Positions 8,919 through 18,326 are shown, numbered from the stretch's first letter. The stretch: 64,000 bases of DNA from Quisquiliibacterium transsilvanicum (GCF_014202215.1 NZ_JACHGB010000009.1:1-64000), one strand, 5' to 3'. Numbers and translations are program-made. The notes: generated by a model not told the origin, from the letters alone.

Positions 8919-9698
8919 TCAGCGGCCCTTGAACTGCGCGGGCCGCTTCTCGCGGAAAGCCGCGACGCCTTCGGCGAAGTCTTCGGTGCGGCCGGCCTCG
9001 GTCTGCAGCAGCGCCTCGAGCTCGAGCTGGTCGGCAAGGCTGTTGGCATGCGTGGCGTTGAGCGTCTGCTTGATCATGGCGTAGGCGCGGGTCGGCATCG
9101 TCGACAGCTTGCCGGCCATCTTGCCGGCCTCGGCCATCAGCTGGTCGTCGGCGAAAACCTTCCAGACGATGCCGAGACGCTGCGCCTCGTCCGCGGGAAT
9201 CTGGTCGGCGAGGATGGCCAGTGCGCGGGCCCGCATGTCGCCCACCAGGCGCGGCAGGAACCAGGTTGCGCCGGCGTCAGGGATCAGGCCGATGCGCGAG
9301 AAGGCCTGCAGGAAGCTGGCCGACTGGCCGGCCAGGATGATGTCGCAGGCCATGACCAGGCTCATGCCGGCGCCGGCGGCTACGCCGTTGACGGCAGCCA
9401 CGATGGGCTTGGGCATTTCCCGCATCATCGTGATGACCGGGTGGTAGAGGGTGCGCAGCGTGGTGCCCGAGTCCATGCGCTGGCCGCCGCCGCCGCCGAG
9501 GTCTGCGCCGGAAGCGAAGCCGCGGCCGGCACCGGTGAGCACGATTGCGCGGACGTTGGCGTCGTCGCGCGCGCGCTCGAAGCACTGGCGCAGCTCGAGC
9601 ATCAGGTCGCGGTTCAGCGCGTTGAGCACCGTCGGGCGGTTCAGGGTGATCGTGGCGACCGAGCCTTCGGTCGTGTACAGCACGTTGGGTTCGCTCAT
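8919..9698 (-). CDS. Enoyl-CoA hydratase/isomerase family protein (PaaG-like crotonase)
   Basis: A 259-residue crotonase. The oxyanion-hole segments are FASGADLG (61-68) and NGVAAGAGMSL (104-114). At the site of the second catalytic Glu of classical hydratases there is Asp141 in RIGLIPDAGATWFLPR, the arrangement of PaaG-type isomerases, while the first Glu position is not acidic. This favours isomerase or related chemistry over simple hydration, but family substrates vary widely. It ends with KRPAQFKGR, typical of the family. It lies in the same direction as the acyl-CoA dehydrogenase at 9820, 121 bases downstream of it, and is probably cotranscribed. Confidence 0.88.
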   Translation of the reverse strand: MSEPNVLYTTEGSVATITLNRPTVLNALNRDLMLELRQCFERARDDANVRAIVLTGAGRGFASGADLGGGGGQRMDSGTTLRTLYHPVITMMREMPKPIVAAVNGVAAGAGMSLVMACDIILAGQSASFLQAFSRIGLIPDAGATWFLPRLVGDMRARALAILADQIPADEAQRLGIVWKVFADDQLMAEAGKMAGKLSTMPTRAYAMIKQTLNATHANSLADQLELEALLQTEAGRTEDFAEGVAAFREKRPAQFKGR

Positions 9699-9819
9699 GG
9701 GGCCTCGGGTGTCGGGATGTGGTTGCGTGAACCCGGCGGCGCCGGGCTCGGGAAGCGGGGGGATTGTAAGACGGGGCTTGCGCCCGGCGCAGGCCGGGCG
9801 GTCCGGGAATCGGGGTGTG

Positions 9820-10974
9820 TCAGCCCCGGGGAACCAGGCCCATGCCCTTGGCGATGATGCCCATCATGACTTCATCGGCGCCGCCGCCGATCGAGCCGAG
9901 ACGGGTGTCGCGCCAGAAGCGGTTGACGCGGGTCTCCTCGACGTAGCCCATGCCGCCCCAGAACTGCACGCACCAGTCGGCCACCTCGCGCGCCACTCGC
10001 GCGCCCTTGAGCTTGACCATCGAGGCCAGCTGGGTCACGTCGTTGCCTTCGATGTAGAGCGAGACCGCCTTGTGGAAGAGCGCGCCCACGGCCTCGACCT
10101 CGGTCTGCAGCTCTGCGAGCTTGTAGTAGATGTACTGGTTGTGCAGCAGCGGCTTGCCGAACGCCTGGCGCTCGCGCAGGTAGTCGATGGTCTCCTGGAT
10201 GATCATCGACGACTTGGTCCAGCCGGCGCCGGCGTACAGGCGCTCCTCCTGGAACTGCTGCATCTGGTAGATGAAGCCCATGCCCTCGTCGCCGACGCGG
10301 TAGCGCTGCGGCACGCGGACGTTGTCGAAGTAGAGCTGCGCGGTGTCCGACGCGTTCATGCCCACCTTCTTCAGCTTCTTGGCGACCGACACGCCCTTGG
10401 CCTTCATCGGCACGACGATCAGCGACTTGTTCTTGTGACCGCCGCCCTCCGAGGTGTTGGCCAGCAGGCAGATCCAGTCGGCCTGGGTGCCGTTGGTGGT
10501 CCACATCTTGCCGCCGTCGATGACGTAGTCGCCGCCGTCCTTGCGCGCGGTGGTCTTGATCGAGGCGACGTCCGAGCCGGCGCCCACTTCGGAGACGCCG
10601 AGGCAGGCGACGTACTCGCCGGAGATCGCGGGCTCCAGGAACTCCTTGCGAAGCTCGTCGGAGCCGTGCTTGGCCAGCGCGGGCGTGGCCATGTCGGTCT
10701 GCACGCCGATGGCCATCGGGATGCCGCCGCAGCTGATGTGGCTGAGTGCCTCGTTCATCGCCGCGGCATACGAATAGTCGAGGCCCAGGCCGCCGAACTC
10801 CACTGGCTTGTTCACGCCCAGGAAGCCGAGCTTGCCCATCTTCCCGAAGACCTCATGAGCGGGGAAGATCTCGGCCTTCTCCCATTCGTCGACGAAGGGG
10901 TTGATCTCGGTTTCGATGAATTTCTTGAGTGCGTCCTGCATCTGGACGTGCTGCTCGGTGTAGAGCGAGGGCAT
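9820..10974 (-). CDS. Acyl-CoA dehydrogenase (second, IVD/LCAD-like active site)
   Basis: A 384-residue FAD-dependent dehydrogenase, distinct from the one at 732. The motifs are VSEVGAGSDVASI (128-140), MWTTNGTQADW, and the C-terminal GGMGYVEETRVNRFWRD and SIGGGADEVM. The medium-chain catalytic Glu is again Gly (IGGGADE), and Glu244 in QFQEERLYAG is the likely base. The start codon is 171 bases from a divergent TetR gene, with a candidate operator at 11019 and a TTGACG minus-strand -35 at 11057-11062. It probably acts on a branched or long acyl-CoA, since citronellyl-CoA-type enzymes share this layout, but the substrate is not proven. Confidence 0.92.
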   Translation of the reverse strand: MPSLYTEQHVQMQDALKKFIETEINPFVDEWEKAEIFPAHEVFGKMGKLGFLGVNKPVEFGGLGLDYSYAAAMNEALSHISCGGIPMAIGVQTDMATPALAKHGSDELRKEFLEPAISGEYVACLGVSEVGAGSDVASIKTTARKDGGDYVIDGGKMWTTNGTQADWICLLANTSEGGGHKNKSLIVVPMKAKGVSVAKKLKKVGMNASDTAQLYFDNVRVPQRYRVGDEGMGFIYQMQQFQEERLYAGAGWTKSSMIIQETIDYLRERQAFGKPLLHNQYIYYKLAELQTEVEAVGALFHKAVSLYIEGNDVTQLASMVKLKGARVAREVADWCVQFWGGMGYVEETRVNRFWRDTRLGSIGGGADEVMMGIIAKGMGLVPRG

Positions 10975-11018
10975 GCGTGACTCCGGAAACGAGGGGATGG
11001 AGGAGACTGTGTCGATAT

Positions 11019-11031
11019 TGAATCGCGTTCA
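11019..11031. promoter_or_regulatory. Candidate TetR operator 1 (TGAA-N5-TTCA)
   Basis: TGAATCGCGTTCA is an inverted repeat upstream of the acyl-CoA dehydrogenase. With flanks it shares TTGAAyCG..TTCATTA with the site at 11122. It lies just downstream of a minus-strand TTGACG (11057-11062), where a bound repressor would block the start of transcription. The assignment is by position and symmetry. Confidence 0.55.
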
Positions 11032-11086
11032 TTAAAGTGCTCTAATGGGACGGTTTCGTCAAGATGCGGCGCAGCAGATTCACCTC

Positions 11087-11105
11087 CTCCGGAACGCTTC
11101 CGGAG
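11087..11105. repeat. Perfect 8-bp inverted repeat in the divergent promoter region
   Basis: CTCCGGAA-CGC-TTCCGGAG lies between the two candidate operators, 40 bases before the TetR start. It could be a leader hairpin of the regulator mRNA or a binding site for another protein. It has no T tract and is not a terminator. Confidence 0.6.
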
Positions 11106-11121
11106 AGCAGCTTGATCTGCT

Positions 11122-11134
11122 TGAACCGGATTCA
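11122..11134. promoter_or_regulatory. Candidate TetR operator 2 (TGAA-N5-TTCA)
   Basis: TGAACCGGATTCA repeats the half sites, spacing and 3' flank (TTCATTA) of operator 1 and lies 11 bases before the TetR start codon, fitting autorepression. The two sites are 103 bases apart. Confidence 0.55.
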
Positions 11135-11145
11135 TTATTCCCAGG

Positions 11146-11835
11146 ATGACAGCTCCAGCTTTCCTGCCGCGACGGCGCAAGTCGGCCAGGCGCGCCGAGA
11201 TCCTCGCAGCGGCGCGCGAGGTGTTTTCGGTCAAGCCCTTCGAGGCGGCCTCGGTCAGGGAGATCGCGCGGAGCGCGGGCTGCGTCGAGGGCACCATCTA
11301 CACCTACTTCCGCAACAAGCGGGACCTGTTCGACACGGTGCTGGCCGAGTTCTACGACCGCCTGATCGCGGACATCGAGCCGCGTTTCGACGCGATCAAC
11401 GGAACCCGCGAACGGCTTGGCTATCTGGTGGCCCGACATCTGCAGATCGCGCTCGACGATCCGGGGGTGGGCCGGATCATCGCGCGCGAGGCGCGCGGCC
11501 AGGCCGCGTACTTCGGCTCGACGCTCCATGCGCTGAACCGCCGCTACAGCAGGTTCCTGCTGAAGACGCTGTCCGACGGCATCGAGCGTGGCGAGCTCAG
11601 GGCGGATCTTGACCCGGTGCTGGCGCGCGACATGCTGTTCGGCGGGCTGGAGCACATCGTCTGGAACCAGGTCGACCGGCAGCGCGACTTCGATCCCGGC
11701 CAGACGGCGCAGGCGATCGTGAGGATGCTGCTCGAGGGCTGGCAGATTCCTGGAGCGCAGGCCTCGGTCGACTCGCTGCGGCAGCGGCTCGATCGCCTGG
11801 AGGCCCGCATCGATGGGGGCGGGCGGCGCAGATAG
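11146..11835 (+). CDS. TetR-family transcriptional regulator
   Basis: A 229-residue regulator. The N-terminal helix-turn-helix spans about residues 15-60 (RRAEILAAAREVF ... TIYTYFRNKRDLFD), followed by a ligand-binding domain of usual length and a basic, coiled-coil-like tail (LRQRLDRLEARI). It is divergent from the acyl-CoA dehydrogenase, with a matching pair of inverted repeats in between. It is therefore likely to control that gene, the crotonase and itself, with an acyl-CoA as the probable inducer. The SD is weak (CCCAGG directly before ATG). Confidence 0.9.
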   Translation: MTAPAFLPRRRKSARRAEILAAAREVFSVKPFEAASVREIARSAGCVEGTIYTYFRNKRDLFDTVLAEFYDRLIADIEPRFDAINGTRERLGYLVARHLQIALDDPGVGRIIAREARGQAAYFGSTLHALNRRYSRFLLKTLSDGIERGELRADLDPVLARDMLFGGLEHIVWNQVDRQRDFDPGQTAQAIVRMLLEGWQIPGAQASVDSLRQRLDRLEARIDGGGRRR

Positions 11836-11863
11836 GCGGCGCGGGCTCGCTGCGCGGGCTCCC

Positions 11864-11869
11864 TATAAT
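11864..11869 (+). promoter_or_regulatory. -10 element placed for a leaderless start
   Basis: A perfect TATAAT ends 6 bases before the ATG at 11876, with no Shine-Dalgarno sequence in between. The expected transcription start is at or next to the A of the ATG. No good -35 is visible. Confidence 0.5.
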
Positions 11870-11875
11870 CGGCGC

Positions 11876-13342
11876 ATGACCCATGTCCAAGAGGTTGGCG
11901 CTGGCGCCGACCAGCCGCCGATCTACGTCGATCTCGACGGCACGCTCATCCATTCGGACCTGCTCTGGGAGAGCCTGCTGTCCGGCCTGCGTCTGCGCCC
12001 GTTCGCCGCGCTGCGCGGCCTGGGCGCGCTGGCCGCCGGCCGGGCGGCGATGAAGCGTGCGCTTGCCGGTGTCGGCAACGTGGACGTGGCGGCCTTGCCC
12101 TACAACCGGCCCCTGCTCGAATGGCTCGAGGCGCAGGTGCGGTCGGGCCGGCGGGTCTGGATGGCCACCGCTGCCGAGCGAAGCCTCGCCGAGCAGGTGG
12201 CGGCCCACCTGGGGCTCTTCTCGGGTGTGCTGGCCAGCGACGGGCATCACAACCTGAAGGGCGCAAACAAGCTCGCGGCGATCCGCGAGCATGCGGGGCT
12301 TGGCGGCTTCGTCTACTGCGGCAACGGGCCGGAGGACGTGCGCATCTTCGCGGCCGCCAGCCAGGCCGTGGTGGTTGCTGCGTCGCCGTCGGTGGAAGCT
12401 GCCGCCAGGGCGCAGGCGGAGGTGGCCGAGGTGTTCCCCGGCGCGGGCGGGGGCGGCGCGCGCGCCTGGCTGAGGGCGCTGCGCCCGCATCAGTGGCTGA
12501 AGAACCTGCTGGTATTCGTGCCGCTGCTGACCGCCTTCCTGGTGACCGAGCCGGCCGCCGTGCTCGCGGCGTTGCTGGCCTTCGTCGCCTTCGGTTGCGT
12601 TGCTTCCGGCGGCTACCTGGTCAACGACCTGCTCGACCTGTCGGCGGACCGCCGGCACCCCACCAAGCATCGGCGTCCCTTTGCCAGCGGCGAACTGAAG
12701 GCCTCGTCCGGGGTGGCCGCCGCCGTGGCGCTGTTCGCGGCTGGGTTGGGCATCGCCGCGCTCGTCGCCTCCGCGCTGGCGGCCTGGCTCGCCGCCTACG
12801 GGCTGCTGACGCTCGCCTACTCGCTCTTCATCAAGCGCCAGGCGGTGTTCGACCTGATCGCGCTGGCCGCGCTCTACACCATTCGCATCCTGGCAGGCGG
12901 CGCCGCGGTCGGCGTCGAGGTGTCGTTCTGGCTGCTCGCCTTCTCGGTCTTCCTCTTCTTCAGCCTTGCCACCGTCAAGCGATGCGCGGAACTGGTGTCG
13001 ATGCGCGCGCGTGAGGTGGACCGTGCGCGCGGCCGGGGCTATGAAGCGGGTGACTACGAGGTTCTGAAGTCGCTCGGCACCGCCACCTCGGTGGCCGCGG
13101 TGCTGGTGCTCGCGCTGTACGTCGAATCGGCGGAGATCGCCCATCGCTATGCGGCGCCCCGGCTGCTGTGGCTGATGCTGGTGGGCTTGCTGGCCTGGCT
13201 GTCACACTTGTGGCTGATGACCGCGCGCGGCGCCATGGACGACGACCCGCTGGTCTTCGCCCTGCGCGATCCGGTGAGCCGCTGGCTGGTGGCGGCGATC
13301 GGGCTGGCATTCGCCTGCGCAGCGCTGCTGCACCTGGAGTGA
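11876..13342 (+). CDS. HAD-family phosphatase fused to a UbiA-family prenyltransferase
   Basis: A 488-residue two-domain protein. Residues about 14-195 are a HAD domain with nucleophile motif DLDGTLI (Asp19, Asp21). Residues about 205-488 are a polytopic UbiA domain starting RALRPHQWLKNLL, with the prenyl-diphosphate motif NDLLD (Asn250, Asp251, Asp254) and KHRRPFASGEL, followed by about seven to eight membrane helices. The UbiA half is closest to the decaprenyl-phosphate phosphoribosyltransferase (DPPR synthase) branch. If so, it attaches phosphoribose to polyprenyl phosphate and the HAD domain could remove the 5-phosphate. That pairing is inference. A flavodoxin-like gene follows after 7 bases. 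Confidence 0.85.
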   Translation: MTHVQEVGAGADQPPIYVDLDGTLIHSDLLWESLLSGLRLRPFAALRGLGALAAGRAAMKRALAGVGNVDVAALPYNRPLLEWLEAQVRSGRRVWMATAAERSLAEQVAAHLGLFSGVLASDGHHNLKGANKLAAIREHAGLGGFVYCGNGPEDVRIFAAASQAVVVAASPSVEAAARAQAEVAEVFPGAGGGGARAWLRALRPHQWLKNLLVFVPLLTAFLVTEPAAVLAALLAFVAFGCVASGGYLVNDLLDLSADRRHPTKHRRPFASGELKASSGVAAAVALFAAGLGIAALVASALAAWLAAYGLLTLAYSLFIKRQAVFDLIALAALYTIRILAGGAAVGVEVSFWLLAFSVFLFFSLATVKRCAELVSMRAREVDRARGRGYEAGDYEVLKSLGTATSVAAVLVLALYVESAEIAHRYAAPRLLWLMLVGLLAWLSHLWLMTARGAMDDDPLVFALRDPVSRWLVAAIGLAFACAALLHLE

Positions 13343-13349
13343 GGCGGCG

Positions 13350-13871
13350 ATGGCGCGCGGGCCGCTGCTGATCGTCTGGTGGTCGATGACCGGGGGCACC
13401 GAGCAGCTCGCTGGCGCGGCGCGGGACGCCGCCGCGCGCGCCGCTGCCGAAGCTGGCGCCGACGGCGAGGCGCTCGAGGTCCTGCTGCTGCGCGCCGACC
13501 GGGCGCGGCCTGAGCAGGTGCTCGAGGCATCCGGCTACCTGTTCTGCACACCCGAGAACCTCGGTTCGATGTCGGGAATGCTCAAGGATTTCTTCGACCG
13601 CAGCTATTACGCCGCGCTCGACCGGATCAACGGCCGCCCGTATGCGAGCATCGTCTGCGCGGGCTCGGACGGCCAGGGCGCAGCGCGCCAGATCGACCGC
13701 ATCGCCACAGGGTGGCGGCTGCGGCGGGTGTCCGAGCCGCTGATCGTCTGCACCCACGCGCAGACGCCCGAGGCGATCCTCGCGCCCAAGCGGATCCCGC
13801 CGGAAGATCTCGAGCGTGCTGGGCAGGTCGGGGGCGGCCTCGCTGCGGGTCTTTCGATGGGGCTCTGGTAG
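13350..13871 (+). CDS. Flavodoxin-like / NAD(P)H-dependent FMN reductase family protein
   Basis: A 173-residue protein with a flavodoxin fold. The N-terminal strand [16 protein letters not shown] holds the phosphate-binding loop (S-M-T-G-G-T), and [21 protein letters not shown] matches the second FMN-contacting region of the family. The partner or substrate is unknown. It sits 7 bases after the HAD-UbiA gene and is probably cotranscribed. The C-terminal half is less conserved and ends in a Gly-rich helix. Confidence 0.8.
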   Translation: MARGPLLIVWWSMTGGTEQLAGAARDAAARAAAEAGADGEALEVLLLRADRARPEQVLEASGYLFCTPENLGSMSGMLKDFFDRSYYAALDRINGRPYASIVCAGSDGQGAARQIDRIATGWRLRRVSEPLIVCTHAQTPEAILAPKRIPPEDLERAGQVGGGLAAGLSMGLW

Positions 13872-14070
13872 AGCGCCGCGCGCGGCACGGGCCATGCGCG
13901 CTCCCGTCCGTCGGGCGCCGCCCGCCGATTCTCCACGCGCGCTGCCCTTGCGGCTCGGCCTGTCGTCGAATCCGGGTTGGCATGAAGAATGCACACACGT
14001 CGAACACTGTTGCGCCGATGCGGCCGGCCAGTCCGGCAGCGGAGCCATTGTTCCGCAACGGGGGCTGCCG

Positions 14071-16062
14071 ATGACGAAGCCGCTGCATGCCGCGCTCCTC
14101 GCGCAACTGGAGCGGCTGTCGCTTGGCGCCGGCGCCGTGCCGGACGAAGCGGGCTGGACCGGTCTGCTCAATCTCATCAGCCGCTCCTATCAGGAGGCCG
14201 AGGACGACCGCCGGGTGAGCGAGCGCTCCCAGGAGATGGTCTCGCGCGAGATGGAGTCGCTCTACGTCGATCTCGCTCGCGAGCGCGACCTGCTCGAATC
14301 GCGGGTGGCCGAGCGCACCCGCGCGCTCGCCGCGAGCGAGGCGCGCTTTCGCGCGCTGACGCGGCTGGGCTCCGACTGGTTCTGGGAGCAGGACGCCGAG
14401 TTCAGGTTCGTGTCGGTGATTTCCCATCGAGGCGAGTTCGCAATGGGGAAGGCCGAGCTTGCGGGAGTGCGGCGCTGGGAGATCGAGGGCATCGAGCCGG
14501 TCGGCTACGACTGGAGCGCGCACCGCGAGATGCTGGAGCGGCACGAGACCTTCAGCAACGTCGTCTACCGCCGGCCGCTGGCCACCGGCGAGGACCAGTA
14601 CGTATCGATCAGCGGCGAGCCGGTCTACGACGCGTCCGGCCGCTTCGCCGGCTACCGCGGCGTGGCGCGCGACGTCACCACCGAGAAGCGTGCCGAGGAG
14701 CGGGTGTTCCACCTCGCCCACTACGATCCGCTGACCGGGCTGCTGAACCGCACCATGCTCGCCCGGCAGATGCAGGACATGCTGGCGCGGGCGCGCAGGC
14801 AGCACCGGCCAGTGTCGGTGATGTTCATCGACCTCGACGGCTTCAAGCAGGTCAACGACACGCTCGGCCATGCGGTTGGCGACAGTGTTCTGGTCGAGAT
14901 CGCGCAGCGGCTGCTCGCGGCGGTGCGCAGCGAGGATGCGCTCGCGCGGCTGGGCGGCGACGAGTTCCTGGTGCTGGTCGAGGGCTGCGACGACGGCGGC
15001 GCCGAGGCCGTCGCGCAGCGGCTGCTCGAGGCCCTGTCGCGGCCAATCCCCGTCGAGGGCCGGGAGTTCGAACTGTCGGCGAGCATCGGCATCAGCGTGT
15101 TTCCAGACGACAGCGCCGACGCCGATACCCTGCTGCAGCAGGCCGACCTGGCGATGTACCGGGTCAAGCGTGCCGGCGGACGCGCCATCGGCTACTTCTC
15201 GCCGGAGCTGCATCGCAGCGCGTTCGATCGGATGCAGCTGGCCACCAGCCTGCGCCGCGCGCTGGAGGCCGGCCAGTTCGGGGTCTACTGGCAGCCGAAG
15301 GTGGATGCGCGCAGCGGCAGGATCACCGGGGCCGAGGCGCTGCTGCGCTGGCACCATCCGGAGCGCGGGCTGGTTCCGCCGGATCAGTTCATTCCGGTCG
15401 CCGAGGAGACCGGCCTGATCGTGCCGATCGGGCGCTGGGCGATCGATGAGGTCTGCCGGCAGGGGCGGCGCTGGATGGATGCGGGGCGCAGCCTGCGGGT
15501 GGCGGTGAACCTGTCGCCGAGGCAGTTCCGCGACCTTGAACTGGTCTCGCACATCCGCGGGGCGCTCGAGGAGACGGGGTTCGATCCGCGCCTGCTCGAG
15601 CTGGAACTCACCGAGAGCATGGTGATGCAGGACGCGGCCGGGGTGGCCGGCCTGCTGCACGAGCTCAAGGCGCTCGGGGTACGGATCGCGCTGGACGATT
15701 TCGGCACCGGCCATTCGTCGCTGGCCTGGCTGCGCCGCTTCCCGATCGACTCGATCAAGATCGACCGCTCCTTCGTCTGCGACCTGCCGCATGACCAGGA
15801 CGACATCGAGATCACCAAGTCGGTGATCGCGCTCGGGCACAGCCTGCGGCGGGTGGTGGTGGCCGAGGGCGTGGAAACCGAAGGCCAGGCGGCGATGCTG
15901 AGGGAACTCGGCTGCGACGAGATGCAGGGCTACCTGATCCAGCGCCCGGTGCCCCTCGAGGCCTTCGAGGCCTGGATGAATGGGCGGGAACACGCTGCGG
16001 TGTCGATCGTCCCTTTCAGGCGCGGCCGCGCGACAGCCGCATCATCCAGCGGCGCAGCCTGA
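14071..16062 (+). CDS. PAS-GGDEF-EAL protein (c-di-GMP synthase/phosphodiesterase)
   Basis: A 663-residue cytoplasmic protein with no membrane segment. It has an N-terminal helical/coiled region (about 30-90), one PAS domain (about 88-205, ending in the PAC-like [14 protein letters not shown]), GGDEF (GGDEF intact at 295-299, with an RxxD inhibitory site, RSED, five residues before it) and EAL (EAL intact at 422-424; DDFGTG and EGVE motifs present). Both catalytic motifs are complete, so it can plausibly make and degrade c-di-GMP, with product feedback on the cyclase. The ATG at 14071 is the first start that excludes a non-coding-like extension of the frame. The 199 bases before it hold no recognisable element. 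Confidence 0.93.
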   Translation: MTKPLHAALLAQLERLSLGAGAVPDEAGWTGLLNLISRSYQEAEDDRRVSERSQEMVSREMESLYVDLARERDLLESRVAERTRALAASEARFRALTRLGSDWFWEQDAEFRFVSVISHRGEFAMGKAELAGVRRWEIEGIEPVGYDWSAHREMLERHETFSNVVYRRPLATGEDQYVSISGEPVYDASGRFAGYRGVARDVTTEKRAEERVFHLAHYDPLTGLLNRTMLARQMQDMLARARRQHRPVSVMFIDLDGFKQVNDTLGHAVGDSVLVEIAQRLLAAVRSEDALARLGGDEFLVLVEGCDDGGAEAVAQRLLEALSRPIPVEGREFELSASIGISVFPDDSADADTLLQQADLAMYRVKRAGGRAIGYFSPELHRSAFDRMQLATSLRRALEAGQFGVYWQPKVDARSGRITGAEALLRWHHPERGLVPPDQFIPVAEETGLIVPIGRWAIDEVCRQGRRWMDAGRSLRVAVNLSPRQFRDLELVSHIRGALEETGFDPRLLELELTESMVMQDAAGVAGLLHELKALGVRIALDDFGTGHSSLAWLRRFPIDSIKIDRSFVCDLPHDQDDIEITKSVIALGHSLRRVVVAEGVETEGQAAMLRELGCDEMQGYLIQRPVPLEAFEAWMNGREHAAVSIVPFRRGRATAASSSGAA

Positions 16063-16117
16063 AGTAGCGCGCCTCGCAGTCCGGGCAGGCGTAGTACAGC
16101 GTCGTGCCGCAACGAAT
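16016..16117 (-). other. Possible small zinc-ribbon ORF without a clear start codon
   Basis: The minus strand reads, in one open frame ending in TGA, RCG...[17 protein letters not shown] and a short basic tail. A CxxC plus an upstream Cys and the aromatic/basic pattern look protein-like. No ATG, GTG or TTG with a ribosome site is seen; the frame runs back without a stop into the tRNA gene. Its last third overlaps the end of the EAL gene in antisense. It could be a real small gene or a chance frame. Confidence 0.2.
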
Positions 16118-16118
16118 A

Positions 16119-16140
16119 GGGGCCAGCGTTTGCCGGCCCC
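16119..16140 (-). terminator. Hairpin downstream of tRNA-Arg
   Basis: On the minus strand, GGGGCCGGC-AAAC-GCTGGCCCC forms a strong stem (one G-T pair) about 8 bases after the tRNA CCA end, followed by TATT. The T tract is weak. Confidence 0.5.
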
Positions 16141-16147
16141 GGATCGT

Positions 16148-16223
16148 TGGCGCCCCCGGCACGAATCGAACGTGCGACCCTCTCCTTAGGAGGGAGATGC
16201 TCTATCCACTGAGCTACGGAGGC
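16148..16223 (-). tRNA. tRNA-Arg (anticodon CCT), with encoded CCA
   Basis: The minus strand folds as a full cloverleaf. The acceptor stem is GCCTCCG/CGGGGGC (one T-G pair), the D arm GCTC...GAGC, the anticodon stem TCTCC/GGAGA with loop CTCCTAA (anticodon CCT, reading AGG), and the T arm GCACG-TTCGATT-CGTGC. The discriminator is G and CCA is encoded. A minus-strand TAGAAT -10 (16233-16238) lies 9 bases upstream of the mature 5' end. Confidence 0.95.
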
Positions 16224-16264
16224 GAAGCCGGAATTCTACCGGAGTCGACGTGGCGGGCAGGGGT

Positions 16265-16812
16265 TCAGCCGGTGTCCGCGCCTTCGGCACGGCTGCGCTC
16301 CCAGTCCTCGATCCGGTAGGCCAGGCCGCTCGCGGAGACCTCGGCGCGCGAGGCGCGCAGCGTCCAGTGCGGCGGGGCCAGGGCCGCGAAGTGGGCATCG
16401 CCCTCCGGCTCGAGCGCGATCTCGGTGACCAGCGCGCGGTCGGCGCGGGGCAGCGCCTCGCGGTACAACTGCGCGCCGCCGATCACGAACACCTCGTCGG
16501 TGGCGATTGCGGGATCGGGGCCCGGGCGGGCGGCGATCGCGATCGCCTCGTCCAGCGACGCTGCGCGTTCGCAGCCTTCATGGCGCCAGTCGGGATTGCG
16601 GGTCACCACGATGGTGCGCCGGCCGGGCAGTGCGCGGCCGATGGACTCGAAGGTCCTGCGTCCCATCAGGATGGCATGGCCGGTGGTGACCGCCTTGAAG
16701 TGCCGCAGGTCCTCCGGCAGGCGCCATGGCAGCGCGTTGCGGTGCCCGATCACGCCGTTTCGCGCGCGCGCAACGACGATGGTGACGCGCGGGCGCGGTG
16801 AGGACGCCGCCA

Positions 16813-16813
<1 letters not shown>
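16265..16813 (-). CDS. folA: Dihydrofolate reductase
   Basis: A 182-residue enzyme reducing dihydrofolate to tetrahydrofolate with NADPH. The N-terminal strand is VTIVVARARNGVIGHRNALPW, the catalytic Asp35 is in LPEDLRHF, MGRRTFESIG binds the cofactor, and VIGGAQLYREAL is the second NADPH loop. It is slightly longer than E. coli FolA (159) because of a short N-terminal extension and a longer tail. Its ATG overlaps the thyA stop (TGATG). It restores the folate oxidised by ThyA. Confidence 0.96.
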
Positions 16814-17603
<790 letters not shown>

Positions 17604-17607
<4 letters not shown>

Positions 17608-18257
17608 CGCTTGGCTCCGTCGGAGGTTGCGGCCGGGCCGGTGGCGCCGATGCCGTCGAAGCAGGCCGACACCATCTGCTCGACGATCTGTTCGTCGCTC
17701 AGGCTTCCGGTCGCCTTCAGGAAGTCCATCGTGGGGTCGCAGGAACGCGCGTAGATCGTGAACAGGACGAACTCCTCGCTCATGTCGGCGCGCAAGTGGC
17801 CATCGCGCCGGGCCTGGCGGATCATGCCGCCGACCGCCTCGGACAAGGCCATCAGCCGGTCCATGTAGGCGCGGTTCGCCAGCAGGCTGTCGCGCAGGGT
17901 GGGACTGGTCGACGGCAGGTGCGGCACGCCGCCAGCCAGACGCTCGGCGAGCGTCCAACGCAGCAGCTGCGCGAGCTTGCCGCGGGCCGACAGGTCGGCG
18001 GGCAGCGCGGCCAGCGCCTCCTGCGTGCGTTCGAGCAACTGCACCATCACCGCCGCGGCGAGCGCCTCCTTGGACTCGAAGTGCCTGTAGAGGCTGCCCT
18101 TGGCGATGCCGACTTCCGCGGCGATGTCGTCCATCGACATCAGCTCGTAGCCGCGTGACGCGAGCAGCCGGTTGGTGGCCGCGAGGATCGCTTCCTCGCG
18201 GACCTCGAACTGGGTCTCGCGAAAGGACTTCCTGGCGGGGACGGTGGCAGTGGACAA
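17604..18257 (-). CDS. TetR-family transcriptional regulator, first gene of the thyA-folA operon
   Basis: A 217-residue regulator. The helix-turn-helix is at about 22-66 ([14 protein letters not shown] ... [16 protein letters not shown]) with a normal-length effector domain. It ends four bases into thyA (ATGA overlap). A 16-base palindrome at 18311-18326 lies in its own promoter region, so autoregulation of the whole operon is likely. A TetR regulator coupled to thyA-folA is unusual. The ligand is unknown. Confidence 0.9.
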
Positions 18258-18310
18258 GGTGAGTTCCCCGGTTGCGACCAGCCGATCCCTCGGACTCGAT
18301 GGACCAGAGG

Positions 18311-18326
18311 CTGACCGGTCGGTCAG
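18311..18326. promoter_or_regulatory. Palindromic candidate TetR operator before the TetR-thyA-folA operon
   Basis: CTGACCG-GT-CGGTCAG has perfect 7-base arms. On the minus strand it lies just after a TAAAAT -10 (18333-18338) and so covers the expected transcription start. A further half site (CGGTCAG) is at 18354-18360 in the -35 zone. The half sites match the TGACCG/CGGTCA type common for TetR regulators. Confidence 0.7.

Noticed and set aside
13872-14070. A further gene or a longer N-terminus before the PAS-GGDEF-EAL protein
   Set aside because: The frame is open but its translation is low-complexity and no motif or ribosome site supports an earlier start.
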